Numbered from the stretch's first letter, positions 24,815 to 35,678 are shown. The stretch: 64,000 nucleotides of DNA from Bradyrhizobium ottawaense (GCF_002278135.3 NZ_CP029425.2:4626001-4690000); one strand, 5' to 3'. Numbers and translations: made by a program. The notes: generated by a model from the letters alone, not told the origin.

Positions 24815-27069
24815 TTCCAACGCAGCGCGTCATTCTCGGTGCTGGACTTGCCATCCTCCTGATCATCACCGCGGCCTCGATCGCCCTCGACGTCAAGTCG
24901 CGGTCCGACGCGACGTGGGTCAATCACACCGTCCAGGTGCAGAAGAAGATCTCCGATCTGCGCGTGCTGCTGCGCCGCGCCGAGAGTGCCGCCCGCGGCT
25001 ATGAACTCTATCGCAGCCAGACGCTCGCCGACGAATTTCAGGGCGTGCGGGTCCAGATCGCACCGGCGCTGGCCGAGCTGAAGCGCGGCGTGCGCGACAA
25101 TCCCGATCAGGTCGCGCTGCTGGAGGGCACCGAGCCGCTGGCGCTGCGCCGGGTCGAGATCGCCGCCGAAGCGATGCGCCTGCGCGCGGCGAACGACCAG
25201 GCCGGCATTACCGCGCTCAACAGCAAGGCCGAGGGCCGCGGTCTGATGGACACGGTGATGGGCAATCTCGACCATCTGAGCGCGGATGAAGAACGCCTGC
25301 TCACCGCGCGCTCCCAGGATTCACGCCGTACCGGCATCGTGCTGCTCGGCATCGACGTCGCCGGCGCCGTGCTGATCCTGCTGCTGGTGGCGCTGGTGAT
25401 GCGCGAGAGCCAGCGCGCCACGGTGCAGCTGCAGAGCACGCTGACCGAGACCACGGCCGCCAAGGATGCGCTCGCGGCGGCGGTCGCCGAGCGCACCGAG
25501 CATCTGGTGACCGCGCATGACGAGCTGCGCCTGTCGATCAACGTGCTGCAAAGCACGTTTCACAGCATGGCGGAGGCGGTGCTGGTCATCGACGCCGAAG
25601 GCAACGTCCTGCTGTCCAATCCGGCCGCGGAGCGCATGCTGCTGCATCGCGCCGGCATGAACCTGCGCAATCTGCGCGCGATGTCGGATGTGTTTCACGG
25701 CGATGGTGTCACGCCGATGAAGGCCAGCGAGCTGCCCTCGGTGCGCGTGCTGCGCGGCGAGCAGTTCGAGGATCTGGAGATGATCGTCCGCCCGCACAGC
25801 GGCAATCCTCCCCGCCATCTCATGATCAGCGGCCGGCCGATGCTGGACGGCCAAGGCGACATCTCCGGCGCGGTGCTGGTCTATCACGACGCGACCATGT
25901 CGCGCGAGACCGAGCGGCAGCTGTACCAGTCGCAGAAGCTGGACGCGATCGGCAAGTTGACCGGAGGCGTCGCTCACGACTTCAACAACATGCTGACCGT
26001 GATCTCCGGCAACACCGAGACGCTGGTGGCGAGCCTGAAACAGCAGCCCGAGCTTCAGCGCGCGGCGCAGCTGATCGACGATGCCGCCGAGCGCTGCGCC
26101 GAGCTGATCCAGCATCTGCTCGCGTTTGCGCGCAGGCAGCCGCTGCAGCCGCGCAACGTCGAGATCAACGCCGCGATCGCCGACATCGCGAAACTCCTGC
26201 GTCCCACCCTCGGCGAGCAGATCCAGATCGAGACCGTGCTGGAACAGGGGCCGATGACCGCGCATATCGATCCGTCCCGGCTCACCAACGCCGTGCTTAA
26301 CATGGCGATCAACGCGCGCGACGCCATGCCGAACGGCGGCAAGCTGCTGCTGGAGACCCACCGCGTCGTGCTGGATGAGGCCTATGCGCAGGCCCATGCG
26401 GACGTGGCGGCCGGCCCCTACGTCATGCTCGCCGTCAGCGACACCGGCACCGGCATGTCGCCCGATATCCAGCTGAAGGCGTTCGAGCCCTTCTTCACCA
26501 CCAAGGAGGTCGGCAAGGGATCGGGCCTCGGCCTCTCCATGGTCTACGGTTTCGTCAAGCAGTCCGGCGGACACATCAAGATCTACAGCGAGGAAAACCA
26601 CGGCACCACGATCAAGCTCTATCTGCCGCCGGGCGAAGGCACGGCGGACGTGGCCGCGGCCGTCGCGCCGCAGGTCGAGGGCGGCGCCGAGACCATCTTC
26701 GTCGTCGAGGACGACAACCTCGTGCGCAACTTCGTCACCGCGCAGCTCGAGAGCCTCGGCTACAAGACGATTGCCGCGCCCGACGGCAAATCCGCGCTGG
26801 AATTGATCGAGGCCGGCCAGCCGTTCGATCTCCTCTTCACCGACGTCGTCATCCCCGGCGGCATGAGCGGGCGCGACCTCGCCGACGAGGTGGCCAAGCT
26901 GCGGCCGGGTGTAAAGGTGCTCTACACCTCGGGCTACACCGACAACGCCATCGTCCATCACGGCAAGCTCGATGACGGCGTGATGCTGCTGACAAAGCCC
27001 TATCGCCGCAACCAGCTCGCCGAGATGATCAGGAAGGCGCTGAATGGCGGGACGATGACGGCGAGCTAA
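24811..27069 (+). CDS. CHASE3-PAS hybrid sensor histidine kinase with receiver domain
   Basis: About 752 residues from the TTG start that overlaps the preceding stop (TTGA). The order is TM1 (about 7-28), CHASE3 (about 32-175, with LLRRAESAARGYELYR), TM2 (about 178-200), coiled coil, PAS (about 240-360, STFHSMAEAVLVIDAEG), HisKA with His389 (GGVAHDFNNM), HATPase (AINARDAMPNGG, DTGTGM, GSGLGLSMVYGF), and a C-terminal receiver with Asp678 (LLFTDVVIPGG). The CHASE3 domain resembles that of the kinase at 12577 closely enough to suggest a common origin. It would form a phosphorelay with the small receiver encoded just upstream. The start codon is uncertain. Confidence 0.9.
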   Translation: MIPTQRVILGAGLAILLIITAASIALDVKSRSDATWVNHTVQVQKKISDLRVLLRRAESAARGYELYRSQTLADEFQGVRVQIAPALAELKRGVRDNPDQVALLEGTEPLALRRVEIAAEAMRLRAANDQAGITALNSKAEGRGLMDTVMGNLDHLSADEERLLTARSQDSRRTGIVLLGIDVAGAVLILLLVALVMRESQRATVQLQSTLTETTAAKDALAAAVAERTEHLVTAHDELRLSINVLQSTFHSMAEAVLVIDAEGNVLLSNPAAERMLLHRAGMNLRNLRAMSDVFHGDGVTPMKASELPSVRVLRGEQFEDLEMIVRPHSGNPPRHLMISGRPMLDGQGDISGAVLVYHDATMSRETERQLYQSQKLDAIGKLTGGVAHDFNNMLTVISGNTETLVASLKQQPELQRAAQLIDDAAERCAELIQHLLAFARRQPLQPRNVEINAAIADIAKLLRPTLGEQIQIETVLEQGPMTAHIDPSRLTNAVLNMAINARDAMPNGGKLLLETHRVVLDEAYAQAHADVAAGPYVMLAVSDTGTGMSPDIQLKAFEPFFTTKEVGKGSGLGLSMVYGFVKQSGGHIKIYSEENHGTTIKLYLPPGEGTADVAAAVAPQVEGGAETIFVVEDDNLVRNFVTAQLESLGYKTIAAPDGKSALELIEAGQPFDLLFTDVVIPGGMSGRDLADEVAKLRPGVKVLYTSGYTDNAIVHHGKLDDGVMLLTKPYRRNQLAEMIRKALNGGTMTAS

Positions 27070-27448
27070 CGCGTGAACTACCGAAGGCGCGTTGCCAGTC
27101 ACACCATATAACGGGGCGAGGGCACTGGCTCAGGATGTGAGTTCCGGTTGTCCTCGTGAGACGCCGTGGCTTGCCCGGATCCGCGCCCGAGGTGTTTAGA
27201 CACCGCGCCGTGAACGAAGTAAGGCCGATTTGATCTCGATCGGGCCGGTCTCAAGCAAAAATCAAGCGCATCTCAAGGACAAATCGTCTCACCAGCCCAA
27301 TCTCTGAGCATGCTCTCGGCGACAAATGTTGGAGCCGACGTCGCGACAGTCCGCTCGGGGAGCGCGATACCGAGCGCAGTCACCGGATGCACAGCTAGGA
27401 TCTTGGTCTGCGGCCGGAATTGACGGCGCAGCTTCGACAGGTGCTCGC
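27070..27448. other. Non-coding region before the substrate-binding protein gene
   Basis: No gene with a credible start was seen on either strand. Base composition is somewhat more AT-rich than the flanking kinase. No terminator was found for the hybrid kinase gene. Confidence 0.4.
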
Positions 27449-28420
27449 ATGAAGAGACGAGAGTTCATCTTGTTGATTGGTGGAGGACTGGCCTGGCCTG
27501 CGATCGCGCGGGCGCAGGGCGGAGCCAAGCTGCATCGTATCTTCTGGGTCTCGACTCAGTCCGAACCGGATCCCTTCCTGGACGGCTTTCGCGAGGGAAT
27601 GCGCGCGCTGGGATACGTCGAGGGCAAGACCGTAACCTTCGAGACGCATTATGCCCCCGGAGATCCGCAGGCACTGCGCAAGATCGTCTCCGAGTTGCAG
27701 CGAGGGGATATCGACCTTGTGGTCTCGGGCGGTCCGGCGACACGCGTCATGACTGCGGTCACCGACATCCCCGTACTGTTTGCACTGAGCGGTGACCCCG
27801 TCGCTTTGGGTGTGGTGAAGAGCCTTGCTCACCCCGGCACCAATTTCACCGGCAGCACATTCCTGTCGCTCGAGCTGGCAGGAAAGCGCGTTGAGCTGCT
27901 CAAGGACATTTATCCAAAGCTGCGAAAACTGGCGGTCTTCTCGAACACGGATCATCCGGGAGAGCCATTGGAATGGCGTGCGACTTTGGAGTCGTGCCGG
28001 AAGCTCGGCATCGAGGCAGCCTACGTTCCGTTCTGTGGCACTCGCGAAATCGAGAATGGGTTGATGGCTGCCGGCAAGGTGGACGCGGATGCTCTCCTCG
28101 TGTTTCCCGATGCTGTGACGCTGGTGCATCGTGCGAAGATCGCGGAGTTTGCAATCGCGCACCGGCTGCCTTCGATGTTTGGCTGGTCAGAATATTGTGA
28201 CGCTGGAGGTCTCTTGAGTTACGGCGCAAACCAGCGCACGACCTATTTTCGGCTTGCCACTTATGCCGATCGCATCCTGCGCGGTGAAAATCCGTCAGAT
28301 CTTCCGGTGATGCGCCCCGAGAAGTTTGAACTGGCAGTCAATCTGAAGACAGCCAGGCTTCTGGGTACGGACCTGGATGTGTCGTCGATCCTGTTTCGCG
28401 CCAGCAAGGTGATCTCCTGA
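27449..28420 (+). CDS. ABC transporter substrate-binding protein (TrpX/DUF534-like)
   Basis: A 323-residue periplasmic binding protein. The N-terminus MKRREFILLIGGGLAWPAIARAQ is a Tat-like signal with an RREF motif, typical of the many solitary binding proteins of this class in Bradyrhizobium. Two Rossmann-like lobes follow (FREGMRALGYVEGKTVTFE, DIDLVVSGGPATRVM, GTNFTGSTFLS, LLSYGANQRTTYFRLATYADRIL). No permease or ATPase gene is beside it. The next gene, nine bases downstream, encodes a membrane cyclase, so the pair may act as a sensor in which the binding protein presents a ligand. Confidence 0.85.
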   Translation: MKRREFILLIGGGLAWPAIARAQGGAKLHRIFWVSTQSEPDPFLDGFREGMRALGYVEGKTVTFETHYAPGDPQALRKIVSELQRGDIDLVVSGGPATRVMTAVTDIPVLFALSGDPVALGVVKSLAHPGTNFTGSTFLSLELAGKRVELLKDIYPKLRKLAVFSNTDHPGEPLEWRATLESCRKLGIEAAYVPFCGTREIENGLMAAGKVDADALLVFPDAVTLVHRAKIAEFAIAHRLPSMFGWSEYCDAGGLLSYGANQRTTYFRLATYADRILRGENPSDLPVMRPEKFELAVNLKTARLLGTDLDVSSILFRASKVIS

Positions 28421-28428
28421 GAGTAGTT

Positions 28429-30229
28429 ATGTCGGACGGTGCTGCGCAGCCCTCTTCGTGTACGATGCCCCCGCGTCGCTCGCTGTTCTGCAAGTACTTC
28501 GCGACGTTGTTTGTCGCTGCGGTCGTGCCTCTGATACTCGGCGCGGCCGTCGAGGCTTCTTTCGGTTACCGAGACCAGCGCCGCCAGATCAGCGCGGTGC
28601 TGCAGGCCGATGCTCGCGCGGCGTCCGACAGGATCGAGGCGTTCACCGATGGCATCCGAGATCAGCTGGGTTGGATGGTGCAGCTTCCCTGGTCTGCCGG
28701 AGACGATGCGCAACATAAGATCGATGCCTTGCGCCTCCTCCAGCAGGTGCCCGCAATCGTTTCGGTTTCGCTTCTGGATGAGACCGGTACCGAACGGATC
28801 TTTGTTTCCAGGCTGCATCTGAACAGGACCGGGCGCGGCATTGATATGTCTACGGATCCCGCTGTTCTGGGCGCACGCGCCAACAAGGTTTGGTACGGAC
28901 CGGTTCAGTACCAGCGAGATTCAGAGCCCTACATGAGGATCGCGGTTGCTGGGAGCCTGCCGGCCGCGGGGGTTGCGATCGCCGAGGTCAATCTGAAGCT
29001 GATCTGGGATGTCATCGCAGCCATTAGAATTGGCGACACCGGCTACGCCATTGTTGTCGATGATTCCGGTCATCTGATCGCACATCCCGATATCAGTCTG
29101 GTCCTGCGCGGCCGCGCCAGCTCGGGCAGTTTCGGCCGGATCAAGCATCTCGCCGGCGCGGCGAGCGAAGCGGCGGTGATAACCGGGGACCAAGGCAACC
29201 CGGTGGTGGCGCTATCCGTTCAGGCCGCCGATGTGGGATGGACGGTGATCGCGATGCAGCCGGCCTCGGAAGCCTTTGCATCAATTCGCGCGGCGTTGTG
29301 GCGCTCGTCAATTCTCATTGCCTTTGGTGTTCTCATCGCGCTGGCGCTCGCCTATTGGCGCGCGCACAGAATGTCCGGCCCGATCAAGCAACTGGAAGAG
29401 GGCGTGGAGCGGATCAGAACCGGACAATTCGAGCATCGCATCAAAATCTTCAGCGGTGACGAGTTGCAGCAACTGGCGTTGCGCTTCAATGAAATGGCTT
29501 CTGAACTGGCGATCTCGCAGCAGAAATCTGTGCGGATCGAACGGCTGAAGCAGTTCCTGCCATCACATGGTCGCCGAATTGGTCGAGCATTCTCATGAAC
29601 TGCTCGAAGGGCAGCGACGCGAAGTAGCTGTCATTTTTGGCGACTTACGCGGCTTCACGGCGTTCTCCACGCGCAATGAACCCGATGTCATCATGGCCGT
29701 CATGCGAGAGTACTACGAGGCCGTCGGCGCCGTGACGACTCGTCACGAGGCAACGCTCATCGGCTTTGATGGCGACGGAGTCATGCTCCTGGTCAATGCC
29801 CCGGTCGCATGCGAACAGCCGGCAACTCAAGCGGTCCGACTCGCGATTGACCTGCAAATGACGGTGCAGTCCCTTGCCGGCAAATGGTGCGACGCCGGCC
29901 ACGCGATCGGCTTTGGTGTGGGCGTTGCCATGGGACCGGCAACGGTAGGAACTGTTGGTTACAACGGTCGGCTGGACTACACGGCGATGGGAGCCGTGGT
30001 GAATTTGGCGTCGCGGCTCTGCAATCTCGCGAAGGACGCGCAGATCCTGGCTGATCCCACTATCGCTGGAAGGGTAAGGGATAGCGTTCCGTTGGCATCG
30101 CTCGGACAGCGGACCATCAAAGGCTACGACCAGGCCCTCGAAGTCTTTGCTGTCGCACCTGCTGACCTGCGGTTGAAACCGCCGGGCTCGGGACAACGCC
30201 GGCGAGAGAAAGAGCCTCAGGACCACTGA
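28429..30229 (+). pseudogene. Adenylate/guanylate cyclase with Cache and HAMP domains, split by a frameshift
   Basis: Two overlapping frames together make one class III cyclase. The first (to 29598) has TM1, an extracytoplasmic double-Cache-like domain (SVSLLDETGTERIFVSR, GDTGYAIVVDDSGHLIAHPD), TM2, and a HAMP domain (RMSGPIKQLEEGVERIRTG ... LALRFNEMASEL). It runs into a stop shortly after RIERLKQFL. The second (from ATG 29567) begins MVAELVEHSHELLEGQRREV and holds the cyclase domain with metal-binding Asp residues in VIFGDLRGF and FDGDGVMLL, to the end. In intact family members these parts are continuous (KQFL, about three residues, then VAELVEHS). Here ten bases rather than nine separate the two parts, a net +1 shift near 29560-29570. 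It could be a true pseudogene, a sequencing error, or two polypeptides made by reinitiation. Confidence 0.8.
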
Positions 30230-30248
30230 TACCCCGGCGTCCGGACGG

Positions 30249-31145
30249 CTAGCGCGTCGCCAGCACCACGGCCGCCAGCGTGAAGACCAGCGCCGCGATC
30301 TGCCCTGCCCCCAGCGGCTCGCCAAGCGCGAGCGCGGAGGCGACGACGCCGATGACAGGCACCGCCATGGTGCCGATCGCGGCCACCGAGGCCGGCAGGC
30401 GGGCGAGTGCTGCGAACCAGCTGACATAAGCGATGCAGAACTGCACCACGGTCGAATAGACCAGCAGCCACCAGCCGACCGGCGTCACCTGGGACAGATG
30501 CGTGGTCTCGACCAGGAGGCCGATGATCGAGATCGGCAGGCATCCGATGCCGATCTGCCAGGCCGCGGCCGTGATCGGCGGCAGATGGATCGGGTACTTC
30601 TTCGAGAACACCGTGCCGACGGCAAAGCCCAGCGCGCCGGCGAGCGCCATGACGATGCCCGGCAGCTTCTCGACGCTGGCGGCAATGCCGTTGCCGCCCA
30701 TGATCGAGGCAAGCCCGACAAAGGCCATCACCAGCCCCAGCGTGCGCAGCACGGTCGGCCTCTCGCCCAGCACCGGCCAGGCGATGATCGAGGCCCAGAC
30801 CGGCATCGTGTAGGCGATCAGCGCCGCCTCGCTCGCGGGCAGCCAGAGCAGCGCCAGGCCCATCAGCACCATCCAGCCGGTGACGTTGAGCACGGCGGCG
30901 GTCAGGAGGCGCGGCCAGATCGCAGGGTCCACCTTGAGGCTCTGCCGGCGGATGATCGCCAGCGCCGCCAGCAGCACCGCCCCGAGCACGCCGGTCACCC
31001 CGCGCAGCGTCAACGGCGGCAGCTCGGAGAGCAGGAATTTGGTCACCGGCCAATTGAAGCCCCAGCCGATCGAGGTGATGGCAAGGAACATCAGGCCGGC
31101 CGGGGCGATGCGCGGCCGCGCATCCCGGCGAGTCGAATCAAGCAT
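30249..31145 (-). CDS. EamA/DMT-family transporter
   Basis: A 298-residue membrane protein with ten predicted helices in two EamA repeats (GWGFNWPVTKFLLSELPPL ... AYTMPVWASIIAWPVLGERP in the first half; VQFCIAYVSWFAALARLPASVAAIGTMAVPVIGVVASALALGEPL in the second). Such proteins export metabolites or amino acids. The ATG used gives a normal family length; longer forms would need an unusual N-terminus. It is convergent with the broken cyclase gene. Substrate unknown. Confidence 0.9.
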   Translation of the reverse strand: MLDSTRRDARPRIAPAGLMFLAITSIGWGFNWPVTKFLLSELPPLTLRGVTGVLGAVLLAALAIIRRQSLKVDPAIWPRLLTAAVLNVTGWMVLMGLALLWLPASEAALIAYTMPVWASIIAWPVLGERPTVLRTLGLVMAFVGLASIMGGNGIAASVEKLPGIVMALAGALGFAVGTVFSKKYPIHLPPITAAAWQIGIGCLPISIIGLLVETTHLSQVTPVGWWLLVYSTVVQFCIAYVSWFAALARLPASVAAIGTMAVPVIGVVASALALGEPLGAGQIAALVFTLAAVVLATR

Positions 31146-31910
31146 GTGGGTGGTCCGGCAAAATCGACCCTCAGCTTGGCCCGGATTCGCCCCTCTCGCC
31201 ACCACCCCGGCGGGCATGCCTGCCCTCACCTTCCGTAGGGCTACGTGAGTCCCGCTGACGCAATCCCATTGCTCAAAAATATACCTGCCCTGTGAACAGC
31301 GGGATGAAGCATCCGCAGCACCACGGGATGCAAATTTTTTCGGTTGGGAATCTCTGAGGACTCACTGATACTTGCCTCCACAACAGGCGCGGGCTTGCCC
31401 CCTGTTATCCCCGCAATCCACCATATTTAGTATTTGATTCAGGAACTCGTACTAGTTCTTGACGGGCGCAACGGAGAGTCCTAGCTTTCGGTCCGTTCGG
31501 CGCGAGTGAGTTTGCGTCCCGCCGGCACTCCCCCAAAGGGTCTCGCAAATCTCAACTCCGCCAAGCCAGCCAAAGGCAGCGGATGAGGGCTTGTCTGCCC
31601 GCGAAAGCGGACTTTTCGGGCGCCAGAACGGGCCGGCAACAGGCTCGGATGGCAACGATAGAAGTTGTGATGGTGTGGGGCGTTGAACGCATGTCGCGCG
31701 CATCCCGTTGGGGCGGATGGGCGTGGACATGCCGGCGGATGATCGATGCAGGCATCGAAGAGTCGCGTCGGGAGAACAAGGGCCGGGTCCACCGGCTGAA
31801 CTGCGATGCCCCAGGGCCGAACGGCCGCAAGGCATCGCGAAACGAAATGTCGACCCGGCACGCCCTCACCGAGGGGCGGATCCGGTCAAAGAATAGGACG
31901 GGGCAAGACG
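31146..31910. other. Long non-coding region and leader upstream of nrdJ
   Basis: About 765 bases lie between the EamA start and the nrdJ start. Open frames occur on both strands, but none has a recognisable product or good ribosome-binding site. Besides the NrdR-like box, the inverted repeat GAACT-CGTACT-AGTTC lies at 31443-31458. I looked for a cobalamin riboswitch, since the enzyme uses B12, and saw no B12-box-like segment. The GC-rich 31480-31900 part could hold a structured leader or an unannotated small gene. Confidence 0.4.
31418..31433. promoter_or_regulatory. NrdR-box-like sequence
   Basis: CCACCATATTTAGTAT matches the NrdR consensus (ACACwATATaTwGTGT) at 12 of 16 positions. NrdR represses ribonucleotide reductase genes in most bacteria. 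The partner box normally found about three helix turns away was not clear, and the site is about 480 bases before the start codon, so this is tentative. Confidence 0.35.
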
Positions 31911-34900
31911 ATGCGGATTGAGCGGCGCCACACCACCCAGGGACAGTCACCTTACGCGGGAATCGATTTCCGCCAGACCACGTCGGAGATCAGGAATCCC
32001 GACGGCTCGGTCGTGTTTAAACTTGATGGCGTCGAGGTCCCGACCGAGTGGTCGCAGGTCGCCTCCGACGTGCTCGCCCAGAAGTATTTCCGAAAAGCCG
32101 GCGTTGCCGCGCGCCTGAAGAAGGTTGAGGAGGAATCCGTCCCCTCCTTCCTGTGGCGCTCCGTGCCCGATACTGACGCGCTCGCTGCGCTGCCTGAGAA
32201 AGAGCGCTATGTCAGCGAGCTCAGCGCAAAGCAGGTATTCGACCGCCTCGCCGGCTGCTGGACCTATTGGGGCTGGAAGGGCAAGTATTTCTCGACCGAC
32301 GAGGACGCGCAGGCCTTCTACGACGAGCTCCGCTACATGCTCGCCATGCAGATGGTGGCGCCGAACTCGCCGCAATGGTTCAACACCGGTCTGCATTGGG
32401 CCTATGGCATCGACGGCCCCGGCCAGGGCCACTATTACGTCGACCCCTTCACCGGCAAGCTGACCCGCTCGAAATCGTCCTACGAGCATCCGCAGCCGCA
32501 CGCCTGCTTCATCCAGGGCGTGGGTGACGACCTCGTCAACGAAGGCGGCATCATGGACCTCTGGGTCCGCGAAGCCCGCCTGTTCAAATACGGCTCCGGC
32601 ACCGGCTCCAACTTCTCGCGCCTGCGCGGTGAAGGCGAAAAGCTCTCCGGCGGCGGCCGGTCATCCGGCCTGATGAGCTTCCTCAAGATCGGCGACCGCG
32701 CCGCGGGCGCGATCAAGTCGGGCGGCACCACCCGCCGCGCCGCCAAGATGGTCGTCGTCGACGTCGATCACCCCGACATCGAGACCTATATCGACTGGAA
32801 GGTGAAGGAGGAGCAGAAGGTTGCCGCCCTCGTCACGGGCTCCAAGATCAACCAGAAGCACCTCAAGCTGGTGCTGAAGGCCTGCGTCAACTGCGAAGGC
32901 TCGGGCGACGACTGCTTCGATCCCGAGAAGAACCCTGCCCTCCGCCGCGAGATCAAGCTGGCGCGCCGCAGCCTCGTGCCTGACAATTACATCAAGCGCG
33001 TCATCCAGTTTGCCAAGCAGGGCTACAAGGACATCCAGTTCGACACCTACGACACCGACTGGGACAGCGAAGCCTATCTCACGGTCTCCGGCCAGAACTC
33101 CAACAACTCGGTCTCGCTGAAGGACGATTTCCTCCGCGCCGTGGAAACGGATGGCGACTGGAACCTGAACGCCCGCACCTCCAAGAAGGTGACGAAGACG
33201 CTGAAGGCGCGCGACCTCTGGGAAAAGATCGGCTACGCCGCCTGGGCGTCGGCCGATCCGGGCCTGCACTTCAACACCACCATGAACGACTGGCACACCT
33301 GCAAGGCGTCCGGCGACATCCGCGCCTCCAATCCGTGCTCGGAATACATGTTCCTGGACGACACCGCGTGCAACCTGGCGTCCGCGAACCTGCTGACCTT
33401 CTACAACACCGAGACCAAGCGCTTCGACGTCGAGGGCTATGAGCACCTCTGCCAGCTCTGGACCATCGTGCTCGAAATCTCGGTGATGATGGCGCAATTC
33501 CCGTCGAAGGCGATCGCCGAGCTCTCCTACGAGTTCCGCACGCTCGGCCTCGGCTACGCCAATATCGGCGGCCTCCTGATGACCATGGGTCTCTCGTATG
33601 ACAGCAAGGAAGGCCGCGCGCTCTGCGCCGCGCTGACGGCTGTGATGACCGGCATCACCTACAAGACCTCCGCGGAGATGGCGGCCGAGCTCGGCACCTT
33701 CCCCGGCTACAAGAAGAACGCCGCGCACATGCTGCGCGTGATCCGCAACCACCGCCGCGCCGCGCATGGCGAGGCCTCCGGCTACGAGGCGCTCAGCGTC
33801 AACCCCGTGCCGATGGACCTCGTGTCCTGCCCGCAGGCTGACCTCGTCAGCCACGCGCAGGCGGCCTGGGATGCGGCGCTCGCACTCGGCGAGCAGCACG
33901 GCTATCGCAACGCCCAGACCACGGTGATCGCGCCGACCGGCACGATCGGCCTCGTGATGGATTGCGACACCACCGGCATCGAGCCCGACTTCGCGCTGGT
34001 GAAGTTCAAGAAGCTCGCCGGCGGCGGCTACTTCAAGATCATCAACCGCGCGGTCCCCGCGGCGCTGCGCGCGCTCGGCTATCGCGAAGCTGATATCGCG
34101 GAGATCGAGGCCTACGCCGTCGGCCACGGCTCGCTCTCCAACGCGCCGGGCATCAACGCCTCGACCCTCAAGGCCAAGGGCTTCACCGATGAAGCCATCG
34201 CCAAGGTCGAGAAGGCCCTGCCGACCGCCTTCGACATCAAGTTCGCCTTCAACAAGTGGACCTTTGGCGAGGATTTTATTCGTGACCAGTTGGGAATCGG
34301 CGCGGAAGCCATTGCGGCTCCGGGCTTCGACCTCCTCCAGGCCGTCGGATTTACAAAACGCGAGATCGAGGCCGCCAATGTCCACATCTGCGGCGCGATG
34401 ACTGTCGAAGGGGCCCCGCATCTCAAGGCGGAACATTACTCCGTGTTCGATTGCGCCAACCCCTGCGGCAAGATCGGCAAGCGCTATCTGTCGGTCGAGA
34501 GCCACATCCGCATGATGGCGGCGGCGCAGCCCTTCATCTCGGGTGCGATCTCCAAGACCATCAACATGCCGAACGACGCCACGGTGGAGGACTGCAAGTC
34601 CGCCTACATGCTGTCGTGGAAGCTCGCGCTGAAGGCCAACGCGCTCTATCGCGACGGCTCCAAGCTCAGCCAGCCGCTCAACTCGCAGCTCATCAGCGAC
34701 GATGAGGACGAGGATGATGCGGTCGAGTCCCTCTACGAGAAGCCGATGGCGGCGCGCGCCGCCCAGGTCTCGGAGAAGATCGTCGAGAAGCTGGTCGAGC
34801 GCATCATCGTGATGCGCGAGCGCGAGAAGATGCCGGATCGCCGCAAGGGCTACACCCAGAAGGCGGTCGTCGGCGGCCACAAGGTGTACCTGCGCACCGG

Positions 34901-35678
34901 CGAATATGACGACGGCCGTCTCGGCGAGATCTTCATCGACATGCACAAGGAAGGCGCGGCGCTCCGCTCCTTCATCAACAACTTCGCCATCGCGGTGTCG
35001 CTGGGCCTGCAATACGGCGTGCCGCTGGACGAATATGTCGACGCCTTCACCTTCACCCGCTTCGAGCCGGCGGGCCCGGTGCAGGGCAACGACAGCATCA
35101 AGTACGCGACCTCGATCCTCGACTACGTCTTCCGCGAGCTCGCGGTGAGCTACATGTCGCGCTTCGACCTCGCTCATGTCGATCCGACCGAGTCGAACTT
35201 CGACGCGCTCGGCAAGGGCGTCGAGGAAGGCAAGGAGCCGGACGAGCCCCACCACGCCAACAAGCTGGTGTCGCGCGGCCTCACCCGCTCGCGGACCGAC
35301 AACCTCGTCGTGATGCGCGGCGGCTCGGCTGCCGTCTCGCAAGGCAACGACGGCGCCCCCACCGGCGGCAGCAAGGTCACGGCCCTGGCCGCGCACGGCA
35401 CCAGCGCCCGCGTCGGCGACGCCCTCGAAGGCGCCGTCGCCCTGAAGCAGGAAGCCGCCCACGACCTCTCCCCCACGGAGAAGCTCGAGGCGCTGCAGTG
35501 GAGCAAGGCCGGCAGCACCGCCCAGACCCTCGTCCCCACCAAGGCCGAGCGCCGCGCGGAAGCCAAGGCCAAGGGCTACGAAGGCGAGATGTGCAGCGAG
35601 TGCGGCAACTTCACGCTGGTGCGGAATGGGACGTGCATGAAGTGCGATACTTGCGGGTCCACGACGGGATGCTCGTGA
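31911..35678 (+). CDS. nrdJ: Vitamin B12-dependent (class II) ribonucleotide reductase
   Basis: A 1255-residue cytoplasmic enzyme that makes deoxyribonucleotides with an adenosylcobalamin-generated thiyl radical, so it works with or without oxygen. The N-terminal ATP-cone-like/R1 region includes [11 protein letters not shown] and [14 protein letters not shown]. The active site is Asn474-Cys476-Glu478 in NPCSEYMF, and the phosphate loop is [21 protein letters not shown]. Two clusters, NCEGSGDDC and the C-terminal [22 protein letters not shown], are Cys-rich; the latter is the zinc ribbon and redox-active tail. The start is the ATG following GACGGGGCAAGACG. This enzyme replaces or complements class I NrdAB in Bradyrhizobium. 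Confidence 0.97.
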   Translation: MRIERRHTTQGQSPYAGIDFRQTTSEIRNPDGSVVFKLDGVEVPTEWSQVASDVLAQKYFRKAGVAARLKKVEEESVPSFLWRSVPDTDALAALPEKERYVSELSAKQVFDRLAGCWTYWGWKGKYFSTDEDAQAFYDELRYMLAMQMVAPNSPQWFNTGLHWAYGIDGPGQGHYYVDPFTGKLTRSKSSYEHPQPHACFIQGVGDDLVNEGGIMDLWVREARLFKYGSGTGSNFSRLRGEGEKLSGGGRSSGLMSFLKIGDRAAGAIKSGGTTRRAAKMVVVDVDHPDIETYIDWKVKEEQKVAALVTGSKINQKHLKLVLKACVNCEGSGDDCFDPEKNPALRREIKLARRSLVPDNYIKRVIQFAKQGYKDIQFDTYDTDWDSEAYLTVSGQNSNNSVSLKDDFLRAVETDGDWNLNARTSKKVTKTLKARDLWEKIGYAAWASADPGLHFNTTMNDWHTCKASGDIRASNPCSEYMFLDDTACNLASANLLTFYNTETKRFDVEGYEHLCQLWTIVLEISVMMAQFPSKAIAELSYEFRTLGLGYANIGGLLMTMGLSYDSKEGRALCAALTAVMTGITYKTSAEMAAELGTFPGYKKNAAHMLRVIRNHRRAAHGEASGYEALSVNPVPMDLVSCPQADLVSHAQAAWDAALALGEQHGYRNAQTTVIAPTGTIGLVMDCDTTGIEPDFALVKFKKLAGGGYFKIINRAVPAALRALGYREADIAEIEAYAVGHGSLSNAPGINASTLKAKGFTDEAIAKVEKALPTAFDIKFAFNKWTFGEDFIRDQLGIGAEAIAAPGFDLLQAVGFTKREIEAANVHICGAMTVEGAPHLKAEHYSVFDCANPCGKIGKRYLSVESHIRMMAAAQPFISGAISKTINMPNDATVEDCKSAYMLSWKLALKANALYRDGSKLSQPLNSQLISDDEDEDDAVESLYEKPMAARAAQVSEKIVEKLVERIIVMREREKMPDRRKGYTQKAVVGGHKVYLRTGEYDDGRLGEIFIDMHKEGAALRSFINNFAIAVSLGLQYGVPLDEYVDAFTFTRFEPAGPVQGNDSIKYATSILDYVFRELAVSYMSRFDLAHVDPTESNFDALGKGVEEGKEPDEPHHANKLVSRGLTRSRTDNLVVMRGGSAAVSQGNDGAPTGGSKVTALAAHGTSARVGDALEGAVALKQEAAHDLSPTEKLEALQWSKAGSTAQTLVPTKAERRAEAKAKGYEGEMCSECGNFTLVRNGTCMKCDTCGSTTGCS

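Noticed and set aside
31230..31910. Cobalamin riboswitch before nrdJ
   Set aside because: No B12-box-like conserved segment or matching fold was seen by eye; a covariance-model search would settle it.
31583..31921. A 112-codon frame in the nrdJ leader
   Set aside because: It overlaps the nrdJ start in another frame, has no clear ribosome-binding site and no motif; it may still be worth a translation check.
32661..35462. A 933-codon open frame on the minus strand
   Set aside because: It is exactly antisense to nrdJ in the frame that stays open because of high GC at third positions; the translation is low-complexity (many Ala, Arg, Gly, Asp, His) without a domain.
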